From positions 53,148,001-53,212,000 of the forward strand of contig NC_057847.1 in the NCBI RefSeq assembly GCF_910594005.1: a stretch of 64,000 bases of DNA, given 5' to 3'. This document shows positions 23,105 to 34,526 of the stretch, piece by piece; the stretch's first letter is position 1; every line of letters begins with the position of its first letter. Source of the DNA: Cervus elaphus (taxonomy: Eukaryota > Chordata > Mammalia > Artiodactyla > Cervidae). A program made the position numbers and the translations under genes. Under the pieces are notes generated by a model. It saw only the letters and a list, made by a program, of their open reading frames with translations. It made no database searches and was not told the DNA's origin.

Positions 23105-23566
23105 TCAGTTCACATATTGCTGAAGCCTGGCTTGGAGAATTTTGAGCATTACCTTACTAGCGTGTGAGATGAGTGCAATTGTGCGGTAGTTTGAGAATTC
23201 TTTGGGATTGCCTTTCTTAGGGATTGGAATGAATACAGACCTTTTCCAGTCCTGTGGCCACTGCTGAGTTTTCCAAATTTGCTGGCATATTGAGTGCAGC
23301 ACTTTCACAGCATCATCTTTCAGGATTTGAAATAGCTCAACTGGAATTCCATCACATCCACTAGCTTTGTTCGTAGTGATGCTTCCTAAAGCCCACTTGA
23401 CTTCACATTCCAGGATGTCTGGCTCTAGGTGAGTGATCACACCAAAGTGATTGTCTGGGTCGTGAAGATCTTTTTTGTACAGTTCTTCTGTGTATTCTTG
23501 CCACATCTTCTTAATATCTTCTGCTTCTGTTAGGTCCATACCATTTCTGTCCTTTATTGAGCCCAT
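23105..23566 (-). pseudogene. BovB ORF fragment: linker and reverse transcriptase N-terminus
   Basis: 153 clean codons, one of the longest sense-strand transposon frames in the window. It starts MGSIKDRNGMDLTEAEDIKK in the linker between endonuclease and polymerase and includes ITTNKASGCDGIPVELFQIL. It then runs into the fingers region (RSVFIPIPKKGNPKEFSNYR) and ends at RLQQYVN. The methionine at the start is internal to the BovB polyprotein and is not a real initiation site. Length is well short of the intact protein, which carries endonuclease and polymerase in one frame. Confidence 0.85.
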
Positions 23567-25042
23567 TTTTGCATGCAGCTCAAATTTCCTTGTCGTTTAT
23601 GTCTACATGAAATATCTTACTCTATCCCCTCACTTCCAATGTATGTGTGTCTTCTGCCCTGTGGCGGGTCTCTCACTGGCATCATATTGTAGGCTCTTGT
23701 TTTTTTAATCCAGTCTTCCACTCTGTCTTTTGATTGAAGCATTCAGTCCACTGACTTTCAAAGTAATAATTGATACCTATGTATTTATTGCCACTTTAAG
23801 CTTGTTTTCCAGTTATTCTATTTCCTCTTTGTTCCTTTCTTTTTCTTTTTGTTGTTTGATGCCACTTTAGGCGTTGTTTTCTAATTGATTTTATGTTTCT
23901 TCTTTTTCCCTCTCTCTTTTTGTGGTTTGATTATTTCTTTTTATCTTATGCTTGTGTCTCTTCCTTTTGGTTTTTTTTAATTTGTCGTTGCCTTGTTTTC
24001 AAGTACGTTAACTCCTTCCTATATATACTTACTTTAGACTGATACTCATGTATGCTCAAATATACATTCTAAAAAAAAAATCTACAGTTTCTTGGTCTCC
24101 TTCCACACATTTTATGACCTTGATGTGCCTTTTTACATCTTCACATTTGCCCTTTTGCTATTCCTTGTGTTTACATCATGTTCTTAAGTAGGATTGTTTT
24201 CTCCTTTTGATCTGTATAATGGCTAATATAAGTAATTTACTTTCCAGTTGTGATTTCCTCCTTCCTGTATCTTCTTGCTTCTCTTCTATTTAGAGAAGAC
24301 CTTTCATTATTTCATTTAGGATCAGTTTAATATTACTGTATTCTTGTAGCTTTTGCTTATCTGAGAAATTACCCACACCACCCCCTAATTAAAATGATAG
24401 GCTTGATAAGTAGATTATACTAGGTTGCAGGTTTTTCACTTTCAAATCTTTGAATATACTTTACCACTCCCCTCTGGTCTGCAGCATTTCTGTAGAGAAG
24501 TCAGCTGATAACCTTATGGAATTCCCCTTTTAATTAACTGTTTGCTGTCATTTTGCTGCCATTAGAAACCCCTCTTTTATCTTTAACTTTTGCCACTTTT
24601 ATTATAATGTCTAGGTGTTGGTCTGTTTGGGTTCATCTTGGCTAGGATAGTCTGTGGTTCCTATATTTGGATATCTGTTTCCTTCTTTAAGTTTGGAAAT
24701 TTTTCAATCATAATTTCTTCAAATATATTTTCAATCCCCTTTGCTCTTTCTTCTAGAATTCCTAATATATATAAATTCACACACTTTCTATCATCCCATT
24801 TGTCTCTTAAATCGCTTTCTTTTTTTTTTCCACTTGACTTTCTACCTACAGTTTTGACTGGGTAATTTCCATTATTCTATCTTCCAGGTCACTTATTCTT
24901 TATTTGTCATTATTCATTCTGCTATTCATTGCCCTTAGCTCAACTTCCATCATGGTAAATGAGTTTTCTAATTTTCCTTTTCTTTCCCTTATAATTTGTA
25001 GTTACTTTTTTAAAGTAATTTGCATTTCTGTCAATAGCCTTT

Positions 25043-25228
25043 CTAAAATTCCTTTGGTATTTTCATTACTTCCTTTTTAAACTTGGTGTCTATGAGACTT
25101 ATGAAGATGTTTATCTCATTGTTTGTTCCTTCAGAGAAATTTTCTTGGTTTTTCAACTGGGTGTGGTTCCTTTGCTTCTTCATTTTGCTTATATTTCTCT
25201 TAAACTCTGTTGAGTTTAGGAGAAACAA
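25043..25228 (-). pseudogene. L1-A ORF1 N-terminal fragment
   Basis: 61 codons including MKKQRNHTQLKNQENFSEG, which matches the start of ruminant L1 ORF1p, the RNA-binding trimer needed for L1 transposition. Sequence further left encodes the coiled coil and RNA-binding parts in broken frames. Confidence 0.7.
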
Positions 25229-25249
25229 TTTTCTACTGTACTCTTGGAG

Positions 25250-26332
25250 GAAGTATCCCTGTGTGGCTCATGTGGGTTTAATATTTTTTGGGTGTGAGGG
25301 CTGTTTTTGATTTGGGCTGTTTTTGATTTGGGCTGTTTTGGATGCTTGCTGTCTCTTTCCTCAGTGTGTGCTGGCCATTATCCTCTTGGTGGGTGATGAT
25401 CCCATTGTCCTCTTGGCAGGTTCATGATCCACATGTACTCCCAGGGAGGTAGGGGCAGAAGTTGGCACCTGGTCTTGAGATGTTTAGTGGTGATGCCAGT
25501 GGGCCACACATCTTCTGAGGAGACAGGGCACTGGTTGGTGCCTGGTTAAGGTGCTGGCAGGTCATGCATGCTTCCAAAAAGGTGGAGGCAGTGATCAGCA
25601 CCTTCTCCCAGAACCCTCAGCAGCAGGGGTCCACACCCTCTTCAGGAGTCTGAGATAGTAGCCACAGCTCATGATTGCCCCTAGATCTTGTCTAAGGAGT
25701 GCCTGCTCTCTGAAAGCAAACGCACACAGAAAGAAGCTCCTACGGTGGTCTGGCCCTTCTCCTCACTGCCCTCCAGCAATGGTGTCTCGTCTCTCTGGTG
25801 GGTCCAGACTTCTTCCTGTGCTGCTTCAGTTGTGGTGCAGCTTGCCCTAGCCTTCTCTGGCTGTCTCCACACAGTCAACACAGTCCTCTCCATAGGTCTG
25901 ACCTCTGAAGCTCAAGGCTCAGTACCCAGAGCCCACCCACCCCAGTGGACAATGGTCTCAGGTGAGAAGTGCTAAGCAGCAGCACAAAACAACTGTTCGG
26001 GTCTCTCTCCCTTTGCCCTTCATAAACAGGTGCCTGAGCTCTCCTCTGAGCCTCCAAAGCTCCTCCTGTGTTCCAGCTTATCTTGCCATCAGTACAGGGA
26101 CTTTTCCTGTTTCATAGCTCCCTCCCAGGGTCACAAGTCCCATCCTGATTCCTTCCTTCCTTTTTTTTTTTTCCCTACTCAGTTACATGAACAGTTTCTT
26201 GGCCTTTTGCAAGTCTCAGGGCTTCTGCCAGTTTTCTGTAGATGTTTTGTGAGAATAATTCCACACGCAGTTTCATTTTTGATGTATTTGTGGTAGAAGA
26301 TGAGTCCCACATCCTATTCACCTCCTATTTTG
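25250..26332 (-). promoter_or_regulatory. 5'UTR of L1-A
   Basis: A G+C-richer block following ORF1. It shares anchors with the L1-B 5'UTR: catcctgattcc before a T-run and ctactcagttacatg (26130-26190), and tctctctggtgg...cttcttcctg (about 25790-25820). It would have held the internal promoter. Only degenerate short units are visible here. Confidence 0.65.
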
Positions 26333-26436
26333 ATATAATATTCTTGATGCATCTTTAAATGAGATTGTATTTTTATTTTTTCATTTTTTTTTTAATATAT
26401 AGGAAAGATTTCTATGTATTTTACCCTGAAACCTTG

Positions 26437-26632
26437 AAAGTGAAAGTGAAGTCCTGTTCGACTCTTTGCGACCCCATGGACTATAGCCTACCAGACTCCT
26501 CCCTCCATAGGATTCTCCAGGCAAGAGTACTGGAGTGGGTTGCTATTTCCTTCTCCAGGGGATCTTCCAAACTCAGGGATCGAACCTGGATCTCCCGCAT
26601 TCCAGGCAAATGCTTTAACCTCTGAGCCACCA
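26437..26632 (-). mobile_element. Bov-tA SINE
   Basis: Minus-strand Bov-tA interrupting L1-Y between taccctgaaaccttg and tttattctttgg. Confidence 0.9.
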
Positions 26633-27093
26633 CTGAGTGTTTATTCTTTGGATGGAAACGTAGGGATTCTCTATATACAGCATCATGCCATCTGCAAATA
26701 GTGTCAGTTTACCTCTTTCCTTCCAATCTGGATATATTTTCTTCTTTTTTCTTGTCTGATTTCTGTGGCTAGGACTTCCAATATTATGTTAAATAGAAAC
26801 AGTAAAAGTAAGCCTCCTTGTCTTATTCCTGAATTTAACAGGAAAGCTTTCAGCTTTTTACTGTTGAGTAGTTGAGTAGCGGTGCGTTTGTTCTGAGGTC
26901 CTTTATTATGTTCAGATATGCTTCCTCTATACCCACTTTAATGAGAGATTTTATCATGAATGAATGTTGAATTTTGTCAACTGCTTTCTTGAATCTATTG
27001 AGATGATAATGTGGTGATTGTGTTTCCCTTTGTTGATATGTTGCAGCACATTGGTTGATTTGCATTTGTTGAACCATCCTTGTGACATTGGAA

Positions 27094-27472
27094 TCAGTCC
27101 AGTTCAGTCTCTCAGTCAAATCCAACTCTTTGTGACTCCATGGACTGCAGCATACCAGGGCTCCCTGTCTATCGCCAACTCCTAGAGTTTACCCAAACTC
27201 TAGAGTTCACCCAAACTCTAGAGTTCATGTCCATTGAGTTGGTGATGCCATCCAACCATCCCATCCTCTGTTGCCCCCTTCTCCTCCCACCTTCAATCTT
27301 TTCCAGCATCAGGGTCTTTTCTAATGAGTCAATTCTTCACATCAGGTTGCGAGAGTATTGGAGTTTTCAGCTTCAGCGTCAGTCCTTCTAATATTCAGGA
27401 CTGATTTCCTTTAGAATGGATTGATTGGATCTCTTTGCAATTGAAGGGACTCTCAAGAGTCTTCTCCAACAC
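27094..27472 (-). mobile_element. BovB LINE 3' end, 380 bases
   Basis: Short minus-strand BovB in L1-Y. Flanks (left cttgtgacattggaat, right cactttgttggaataa) resemble a target duplication. It contains an 18-base unit repeated at 27182-27228. Confidence 0.88.
27182..27228. repeat. 18-base tandem repeat in BovB
   Basis: Units ctagagtttacccaaact (27182-27199), ctagagttcacccaaact (27200-27217) and a partial third copy, where BovB normally has one. Confidence 0.9.
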
Positions 27473-27638
27473 TTTGTTGGAATAAATCTAACTTAATCAT
27501 GATGTGTACTCCTTTTTGTGTATTAATGAGTTCTATTTGCAAATATTGAGAATTTTTACATCTCTATCAAAGGTAAATAATTTAAAAAAGAAAGTACAAT
27601 TTTATTTCTTGTAATGCCTTTCTCTGATTTTAGTATTT

Positions 27639-28646
27639 GACCATCTGACCTGCCTCTTGAGAAACCTGTATGCAGGTCAGGAAGCAACAGTTAGAACTGG
27701 ACATGGAACAACAGACTGGTTCCAAATCAGGAAAGGGAGTACGTCAAGACTATATATTGTCACCATGCTTATTTAACTTATATGCAGAGTACATCATGAG
27801 AAACACTGGGCTGGATGAAGCACAAGTTGAAATCAAGATTGCTGGGAGAAATATCAATAAGCTCAGATATGCAGATAACACCACCCTTATGGCAGAAAGT
27901 GAAGAACTAAAAAGCCTCTTGATGAAAGTGAAAGAGGAGAGTGAAAAAGTTGGCTTAAAGCTCAACATTCAGAAAACTAAGATCATGGCATCCAGTCCCA
28001 TCACTTCATGGCAAATAGATGGGGAGACAGTGGAAACAGTGTCAGACTTTATTTTAGGGGGCTCCAAAATCCCTGCAGAAGGTGATTGCAGCCATGAAAT
28101 TAAAAGATGCTTGCTCCTTGGAAGAAAAGCAATTACCAACCTAGACAGCATTTTAAAAAGCAGAGACGTTACTTTGCCAACAAAGGTCCGTCTAATCAAG
28201 GCTATGGTTTTTCCAGTAGTCATGTATGGCTGTGAAAGTTGGACTATAAAGAAAGCTGAATGCTGAAGAATTGATGTTTTTGAACTATGGTGTTGGAGAA
28301 GACTCTTGAGAGTCCCTTGGACTGTAAGGAGATCCAACCAGTCCATCCTAAAGGAGATCAGTCCTGGGTGATCACTGGGAAGACTGATGTTGAAGTTGAA
28401 GCTCCAACATTTTCACCACCTGATGCAAAGAGCTGACTCATTTGAAAAGATCCTGATGTTGGGAAAGATTGAGAACAGGAGGAAAAGGGGACGACAGAGG
28501 ATGAGATGGTTGGATGGCATTACCGACTCAATGGACATGAGTCTGGGTAAACTCCGGGAGTTGGTGATAGACGAGGAGGCCAGGTGTGCTGTGGTTCATG
28601 GGGCCACGAAGTGTCAGACATGACTGAGTGACTGAACTGAACTGAA
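27639..28646 (+). mobile_element. BovB LINE, 1 kb 3' part
   Basis: Plus-strand BovB from the middle of the reverse transcriptase to the 3' terminus (gactgaactgaactgaa), inserted in L1-Y. It holds the longest open frame in the window. Confidence 0.93.
27670..28266 (+). pseudogene. BovB reverse transcriptase C-terminal half, YADN box
   Basis: 198 codons, the longest sense transposon frame here, from QVRKQQLELDMEQQTGS through the palm and thumb to the conserved VFPVVMYGCESWTIKKAEC, where a stop replaces the next codon. The catalytic box reads RYADNTTLMAES: the second aspartate of YADD has become asparagine, which removes a metal ligand, so the enzyme would be dead even if translated. Nothing suggests it is expressed. 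The 5' truncation begins just upstream. The downstream BovB tail (28267-28620) continues in a second frame. Confidence 0.88.
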
Positions 28647-31645
28647 TTTTGGCCTTGTAAAATGACTATTGAAATGTTCTCTCCTTGTCATTGCTTTGGA
28701 ATAGTTTAAGAAAGATAGATGTATGTTCTGATTTATATGTTTGGTAGAATTCCCCAGTAAATCTGTCTGGTCCTGGATTTTTGCTTGAATGGATTTTAAC
28801 TACCAATTAATTTCAACTTTAGTCATCCGTCTGTTCCAATTGTTTTGTTTTTTCCACTTATTTTTAATTTTTATTAGAATCTGGTTCCTTTACAATGATG
28901 TGTTGGTTTATGCTGTCCAGCAAAGTGAATCAGTTATTTGTATACATATATCCCCTCTTTTTTAGATTTCCTTCCCATTTAGGTCACCATAGATCGTTGA
29001 CTACAGTTCCCTGTGATATACAATAGGTTCTCATTAGTTACCTATTTTATACATTACACTGTATACATGTCAGTCCTAACAGATTAATTCATTCTTGCCC
29101 CTTCTTCACCCATTGGTATCCTTATGTTTGTTCTCTGTATCTATGTCTCTATTTCTGCTTTACAAATAAGTTCGCCTGTACTAGAGATTTCTAGATTCCA
29201 CATATAAGTGATATTATACAATGTTTGCTTTCCTGTTTCTGAGTTACTTCACTCTGTATGACAGTCTCTAGGTTTATCTATGTCTCTGAAAATAGCACTA
29301 TTTCATTCCTTTTTATAAAGGGGTAATATTCCATTATATATGTACCACATTTTATCTATCCATTTGTCTGTTTGTGGACATTTAGGTTGCTTCCATGTCC
29401 TGGCTATTGTAAATAGTGCTGCAATATATATTGGGGTGCGTGTATATTTTGAGGTTATGGTTTTCTTCAGGTATATGCCCAGGCATTGGGATTGCTGGGT
29501 CATATGGTAGTTCTGTTTTTACTTTTCTGAGGAACCTTCATACTGTTTTACACAGTGGTTATATGAATTTACATTCCTACCAACAGAATATGAGGTGTCC
29601 CTTTCCTCAACAGCCTCTGAAGCATTTATTATTTGTAGACTTTTTTTTAAATTATGGCCATTCTCACTGGTGTGAGGTGATATCTCATTGAAGTTTTGAT
29701 TTGTATTTCTCTTGCTTATTAGAGATGTTTAATATCTTTCATTTTTTTTGGTCCATCTGTATATCTTCTTTGGAGACATGTCTATTTAGATCTTTCTCCT
29801 AATCTTTGATTAGGTTGTTTGATTTTTGGATATTGAGCTGCATGAGTTGTTTGATTATTTTGAAGATTAATTCCTTATTAGTTGCTTCATTTGCAAATAT
29901 TTTTTCCCAATCTAATGGTTGTTTATATGTTTCTCTTTTCTGTGCAAAGCTTTTAATTTTCATTAGGTCCCATTTTTTAATTTTTCTTTTTTATTTTTAT
30001 TACTCTAGGAGGTGGGTCAAAAAAAAATTTGCTGTTATTTATGTCAAAGAATGTTCTGCCTATGTTTTCCTCTCAGAACTTTATAGTGTCTGATTTTATG
30101 CACATTTAAGTCTTTGATCCATTGAATTTATTTTTGTGTATGGTGTCAGGGAATGTTCTAATTTCATTCTTTTACATGGAGTTTTCCCAGCATCTTTTAT
30201 TGAAGAGATTGTCTTTTCTCCATTGTATGTTCTTGTATCTTTTTTCAAAGATTTATTAACCATAGAAGCAAAAGTTTATCTCTAGGCTTTCTATCCTGTT
30301 CCATTGACATATATTTCTATACTTTATACTTTCTATATATTTCTGTATTTCGTATGTTGGCCCAGTATCACACTGCCTTGTTTTCTGGAGCTTTGTAGCA
30401 TAGTCTGAAGTCAGGGAGTCCAATTCCTTCCTTTCCATTTTTCTTTCTCATGATTGCTTTGATAGTCAGGGTCTTTTGTGTTGCCATTCAAATTGTAAAA
30501 ACTTTTTGTTCGAATTCTGAAAAATGCCATTGGTAATTTCATAGAGGTTGAATTAAGTCTCTAGGTTGCTTTGAGTAGTAGAGTCATTTTCACAATATTG
30601 ATTCTTTCAATACAAAAATATGGTACATCTCTACATCTGTGTTGCCTTTATCTTCATTAATAATATCTTATAGTTTTCTGTGAACAGGTCTTTTGCTTCC
30701 TTAGGTAGGTTTATTCATAGGTATTTTATTTTATTTACATGTGATGGTAAATGAGATTGTTTCCTTAATCTCTATGATATTTCATTGTTAATGTATAGAA
30801 ATGAATGTAATTTCTGTATATGAATTTTGAAGTCTGAACTTGATCAAATTTTTTGAAAAGTTCTAATAGTTTTCTGGTGGCATTTTTAGGATTTTCTATG
30901 TATAGTTTCATGTCATCTACCAACAAGGAAAATTTAACTTCTTTTCCAATTTGAACGTCTTTTGTTTTTTTCTTCTCTTATTGCCAGGTCTATGACATGC
31001 AACTATGTGGAAAAATAGTGGTGAGAATAAGCATCCTGGTCTTGTTTTTTTATTTTAGAAGAAATTCTTTCATTTTTCACTATTGAGAATAATTTTTGTA
31101 GGTTTGTCAAATGTGACCTGTATCACATTGAGGTAGGTTCTCACTATGCCTACGTTTTGGAGAATTTTTTTTTTTTTGTCATAAATGGTATTGAATTTTG
31201 TCAAAACTTTTTCTGCATCTGTTGAGATGATCATTTGGTTTTTATTCTTCAATCTGTTGTTTCACAGTAATTCATTTGCATATATTGAAAAATCTTGTAT
31301 CTCTTGCATAAATTCCACTTTATCATGGTGTGTGATCCTTTTAATGTGTTGTTGGATTCTGGTTGCTAGTATTTTTTGAGGATTTTGTGTCTATGTTCAT
31401 CAGGGATACTGATCTGTAATTGTCTTTATCTTGTGCTGTCTTTGTCTGGTTTTGGTATCGGGGTGTTGTTGGTATCTTACCATGAGCTTGGGAGTGTTCC
31501 ATACTCTGCAATATTGTTAGAAGAGTTTGAGAATGATAGGAGTTATCTTCTCTAAAAGTTTGATAGAATTCATCTGTGAAACCATCTGTTCCTCAACTTT
31601 TATTTATTGGTTATCACCACCTACTGACAGCTTTCATATTAGGGA

Positions 31646-32660
31646 GAGCTAGCCATGTGCTCCCGAGACAGCTGAGTGGGTTCTGGCACCCACAGGTGGA
31701 GTTGCTAGTTGCTGAAGCTATATGTGCCCTCCCAGGACAGCATGGGCTTCCATTGTGGCTCAGCTGGTGAATAATCCACCTGCAATGGGGGAAACCTGAG
31801 TTCAATCTCTGGATTGGGAAGAACACCTTGGAGAAGGGAAAGGCTAACCACTCCAGTAGTCTGGAGTGGAGAATTCCATGGACTATATAGTCCATGAGAT
31901 TGCAAAAAGTCAGACAAGACTGAGTGACTTTCACTTTCTTTCTTTCAGGACAGCATGAGGCCCACTGTCAGGTCCTGGAGCCCATTGACAGAATTCCCAG
32001 TGGCTGGGCCCATCCATGCCCCTCTGAGTCAGCAAGATGAGTCATGCCCCTCTGTGGCCTGCTGGTGGAATTGCTAGTGGCTGAAACTGTCTATGCTCTG
32101 CGGGCTCAGTGGTGGTAGGGTTCTCTGACCCACTGGCATAATTTCTAGTTTGGGGAGCTATCAACATCCCTTTGGGGTAGCATGGGCAGGTCCTTGAGCC
32201 TACTGGCAGAATTACCTGTGGTTTGATCCATCCATGCCCCTCTGGGGCATGTGGGGCAGGTCCTATGAACTGCTTTTGAAATTTCTGATCTCAGGATCTG
32301 ACCATGCCCTTCCAGATCAAGTGGGGGCAGTTTCTGGGACCCACTGGCAAAATTGCTGGTGGCTGGATCTGTCCATGCTCTTCCAGGTCATCAGTGGTGG
32401 GTTCTCTGAACTGCTGAAGGAATCTCCAGTTTTGGAAGCTGTCCACTCCCTTTTGGGATAGCATGGGTAGGTCCTGGGCCATTCATGGGAATCCCAGTGG
32501 CTGGACCATCCACTCCCTTCCAGTTCAGCAGTGACAAGTCTACTAGTAGAATTGCCAGTGACTGGATCTGTCTGAACCCTTCTGCGTCAGTAGGGGTGGG
32601 AAGAAGTTCTAGTTTTGGGATCTGTCTGTGCCCTTCCAGGTCAGTAGGGGTGAGACCTGG
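31646..32660. repeat. Tandem array of about 70-base units in the L1-B 5'UTR
   Basis: About twelve degenerate units of roughly 55-75 bases, each with a core like atctgtccatgcccttccag followed by a ggtcctgg...cccactggcagaatt segment. Unit ends often alternate between ...cagtggctgg and ...agttttggag, suggesting a dimer of about 140 bases. A Bov-tA has inserted at 31745-31945. Confidence 0.8.
31745..31945 (+). mobile_element. Bov-tA SINE with (tttc) tail
   Basis: Plus-strand Bov-tA inside the array. A perfect 12-base duplication, caggacagcatg, is at 31733-31744 and 31946-31957. Confidence 0.95.
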
Positions 32661-33209
32661 CATCTGCCTGCAGGCCTAGAAGAGGTGGCCAGTGCCCACC
32701 TCTGGTGTCCAAGATGGTAGAGGCAATTCACGCCAGTCCCTGGAGATACTATAGGCAGAATCCTGTTGCCTAGGAGTTCTCATAAGGAAAGAAACTTTTA
32801 TGGTAGTCCCAGCCCTTCCCTTGTTCTTCTCCCAATAATGGTGCCTTGACTCTCTGGTGGGGCAAGGCTTCTTCCTAGTATACCCTCAGTTGCCACAGCT
32901 TGAACTTTGCAGGCTGTTTCCATACCTAACCTGGTGCTTTCCCTGCAACTGAGCTTTGGAATCTGAGCTTCAGCACCCACCTCCCACCCTGTGTACAGGG
33001 GAGTGTCTCAGGCTGGAGAACGCAGGCCAACCCACTATGTAGGTTACTTACTCCATTTTGCCTTCCACAAACAAGTTGCTGCTTTCCCCCTTTTAGGCTC
33101 TAAAACTGCCCCCTCCAGTCTAATTTCTCCACTGGTGAGGGGCCTTCTAAGGTGTGGAAACATTTCCTCTTTCACAGTCCCCTCCCCAGACAGGCCCCAT
33201 CCTGATTCT

Positions 33210-33226
33210 TTTTTTTTTTTTTTTTC
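33210..33226. repeat. T homopolymer in the L1-B 5'UTR
   Basis: A run of about 17 T, at the same relative place as the T-run at 26160-26172 in the L1-A 5'UTR. Confidence 0.9.
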
Positions 33227-34353
33227 CTTTCTGTTCTACTCAGTTATGTGGAGGTTTTCTTATCTTTTCAGAGGTCTGAGGTCTTCTGTAGGCAGCCAGT
33301 AGCTGTTCTATGTGAATCATTCCACTTGTAGACATATTTTCAATGTTTCTGTGGAGAGAGTTGAACTCTGCTTCTTACTTGATCTCCCTCTGAAACTGTT
33401 TTTCTTGACTCAGTTTTGGCAGGCTTTGCGTTTCTGGAAATTTGTCCATTTCTTTTAGGTTGTCCAATTTATTGGTATATAACTGTTCATAGTATTTTTT
33501 GTTGTTATCACTGTGATAATGATTGTTATTTCTCCTCTTTCATTTCTTATTTTATTTGAATCATCTCTCTTTCTCTTCTTGATGAGTTTTGCTAAAGATT
33601 TGTCAATTTTGTTTTTCATCTTTTCAGCAAACCAGGTATTGATTTCACCTTTTCTGTTGTGCTTTGGTCTCTATTTCCTCTCTGATTTTTATTTCCTTCC
33701 TTCTGCTTATCTTAGGCTTTGTTCATTTTCTAATTGTTTAGGTCCTAGTTTAGGTTGCTTATTTGAGATTTTTATAGTTTCTTCAGAAAGGCTTGTATAC
33801 TTCTCTTAGAATTGCTTTCTCCACATCCCATAGATTTTTTGAAGTTGTTTTGCCAATATTATTTGTCTCAAAACATTCTCTGATTTCTTTGATTTCATCA
33901 CTGACCCATTGGTATTTCAGTAACATGTTGTTTAGTCTCCACATTTTTGTTCTTTTCCTATTTTTCTTTCTGCAGTTGATCTTTAGTTTTATAATACTGT
34001 AGTCAGAAAAGATGCTTTGAATAATTTTTCTCTTTATTTTTATTGATGTATTGTTGATTTAAAATGTGTTAACTATAAGTGTACAGCAAAGTGATTCATA
34101 TATATATACACATATACATACAGAGGCACACAAATGCATCCAGATTATTTTCCATTATAGGTTATTGCTGTGAGGCTGTCACGGCTAACGCCATGGCAGG
34201 CAGCCTAGATTAGGAGTAGGCCTGGTTTCCCAGGGTAACATAATAATCAGGCCTCCTAGAGCCAGCCAATCAACATATGCCTAGCCAGAGAAAAGGGAAC
34301 CTATCAGGGGAAAGCTGAAAGCCCCACGTTGGGCCAACAAAAATTACCTTGCA

Positions 34354-34418
34354 ACTGTGTAACCAATCCGCTTATGCCAACTACCCACTGTGTAACCAAT
34401 CCGATTGCGCCAACTACC
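34354..34418 (+). promoter_or_regulatory. 33-base enhancer-like repeat, two copies, with CCAAT boxes
   Basis: Copies at 34354-34386 and 34387-34418, each with gtgtaaccaatccg followed by gccaactacc. The inverted or direct CCAAT boxes are at 34361-34370 and 34394-34403. The copies differ mainly in the middle (cttatg versus attgcg). Confidence 0.88.
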
Positions 34419-34437
34419 TGCTGCTGGTTTTTGACCT

Positions 34438-34450
34438 AATAAATACCCGA
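34438..34450 (+). promoter_or_regulatory. TATA-like box of the solo LTR
   Basis: taataaatacccg about 20 bases downstream of the CCAAT repeats, followed about 25-30 bases on by a G+C-rich start-site region (ggggctcggggcctttcg). Confidence 0.6.
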
Positions 34451-34520
34451 GAGAACTGGGGCTCGGGGCCTTTCGTCCTCACACACCTGGTGAGGGCGGG
34501 AGGCCCTGGCTCGAGTCAGT

Positions 34521-34526
34521 AATAAA
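34521..34526 (+). terminator. LTR polyadenylation signal
   Basis: AATAAA about 80 bases after the TATA-like box, fitting a short R region. Confidence 0.7.

Larger units (their letters stand above)
21909..23574 (-). mobile_element. BovB LINE, 1.67 kb
   Basis: Minus-strand BovB from its 3' terminus to the region N-terminal of the reverse transcriptase, inserted in the endonuclease part of L1-A. It carries two of the better reverse transcriptase open frames in the window (22532-22798 and 23105-23566). L1 sequence resumes at 23575 with a few bases missing. Confidence 0.93.
16939..26332 (-). mobile_element. L1-A: near full-length ruminant L1
   Basis: Minus-strand L1 that can be followed through its 3'UTR (16939 on), ORF2 C-terminus, reverse transcriptase (about 19.6-20.7 kb), endonuclease (about 21.4-21.9 kb), ORF1 (about 23.6-25.25 kb) and a G+C-richer 5'UTR (about 25.25-26.33 kb). 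After removing the Bov-A2, the Bov-tA and the two BovB insertions, about 6.7 kb remain, close to a whole element. Frameshifts and stops are common in both ORFs, so it is not competent. Confidence 0.85.
28853..33398 (-). mobile_element. L1-B: L1 with internal deletion and a long 5'UTR
   Basis: Minus-strand L1 inserted in the reverse transcriptase region of L1-Y. It runs from its 3' end (28853) through the ORF2 C-terminus and reverse transcriptase, to about 31615. There it jumps straight to 5'UTR sequence (about 31620-33398), so the endonuclease part of ORF2 and all of ORF1 are missing. The 5'UTR has a tandem array (31646-32660) and a part similar to the L1-A 5'UTR (32670-33398). Confidence 0.7.

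Noticed and set aside
25688..26296. Several G+C-richer open frames that look like exons
   Set aside because: They lie in the L1-A 5'UTR, and homologous noncoding text is present in L1-B. The higher G+C is a property of L1 5'UTRs.
31646..32660. CRISPR-like array
   Set aside because: Units are degenerate, contiguous and have no unique spacers. Context is an L1 5'UTR in a ruminant genome.
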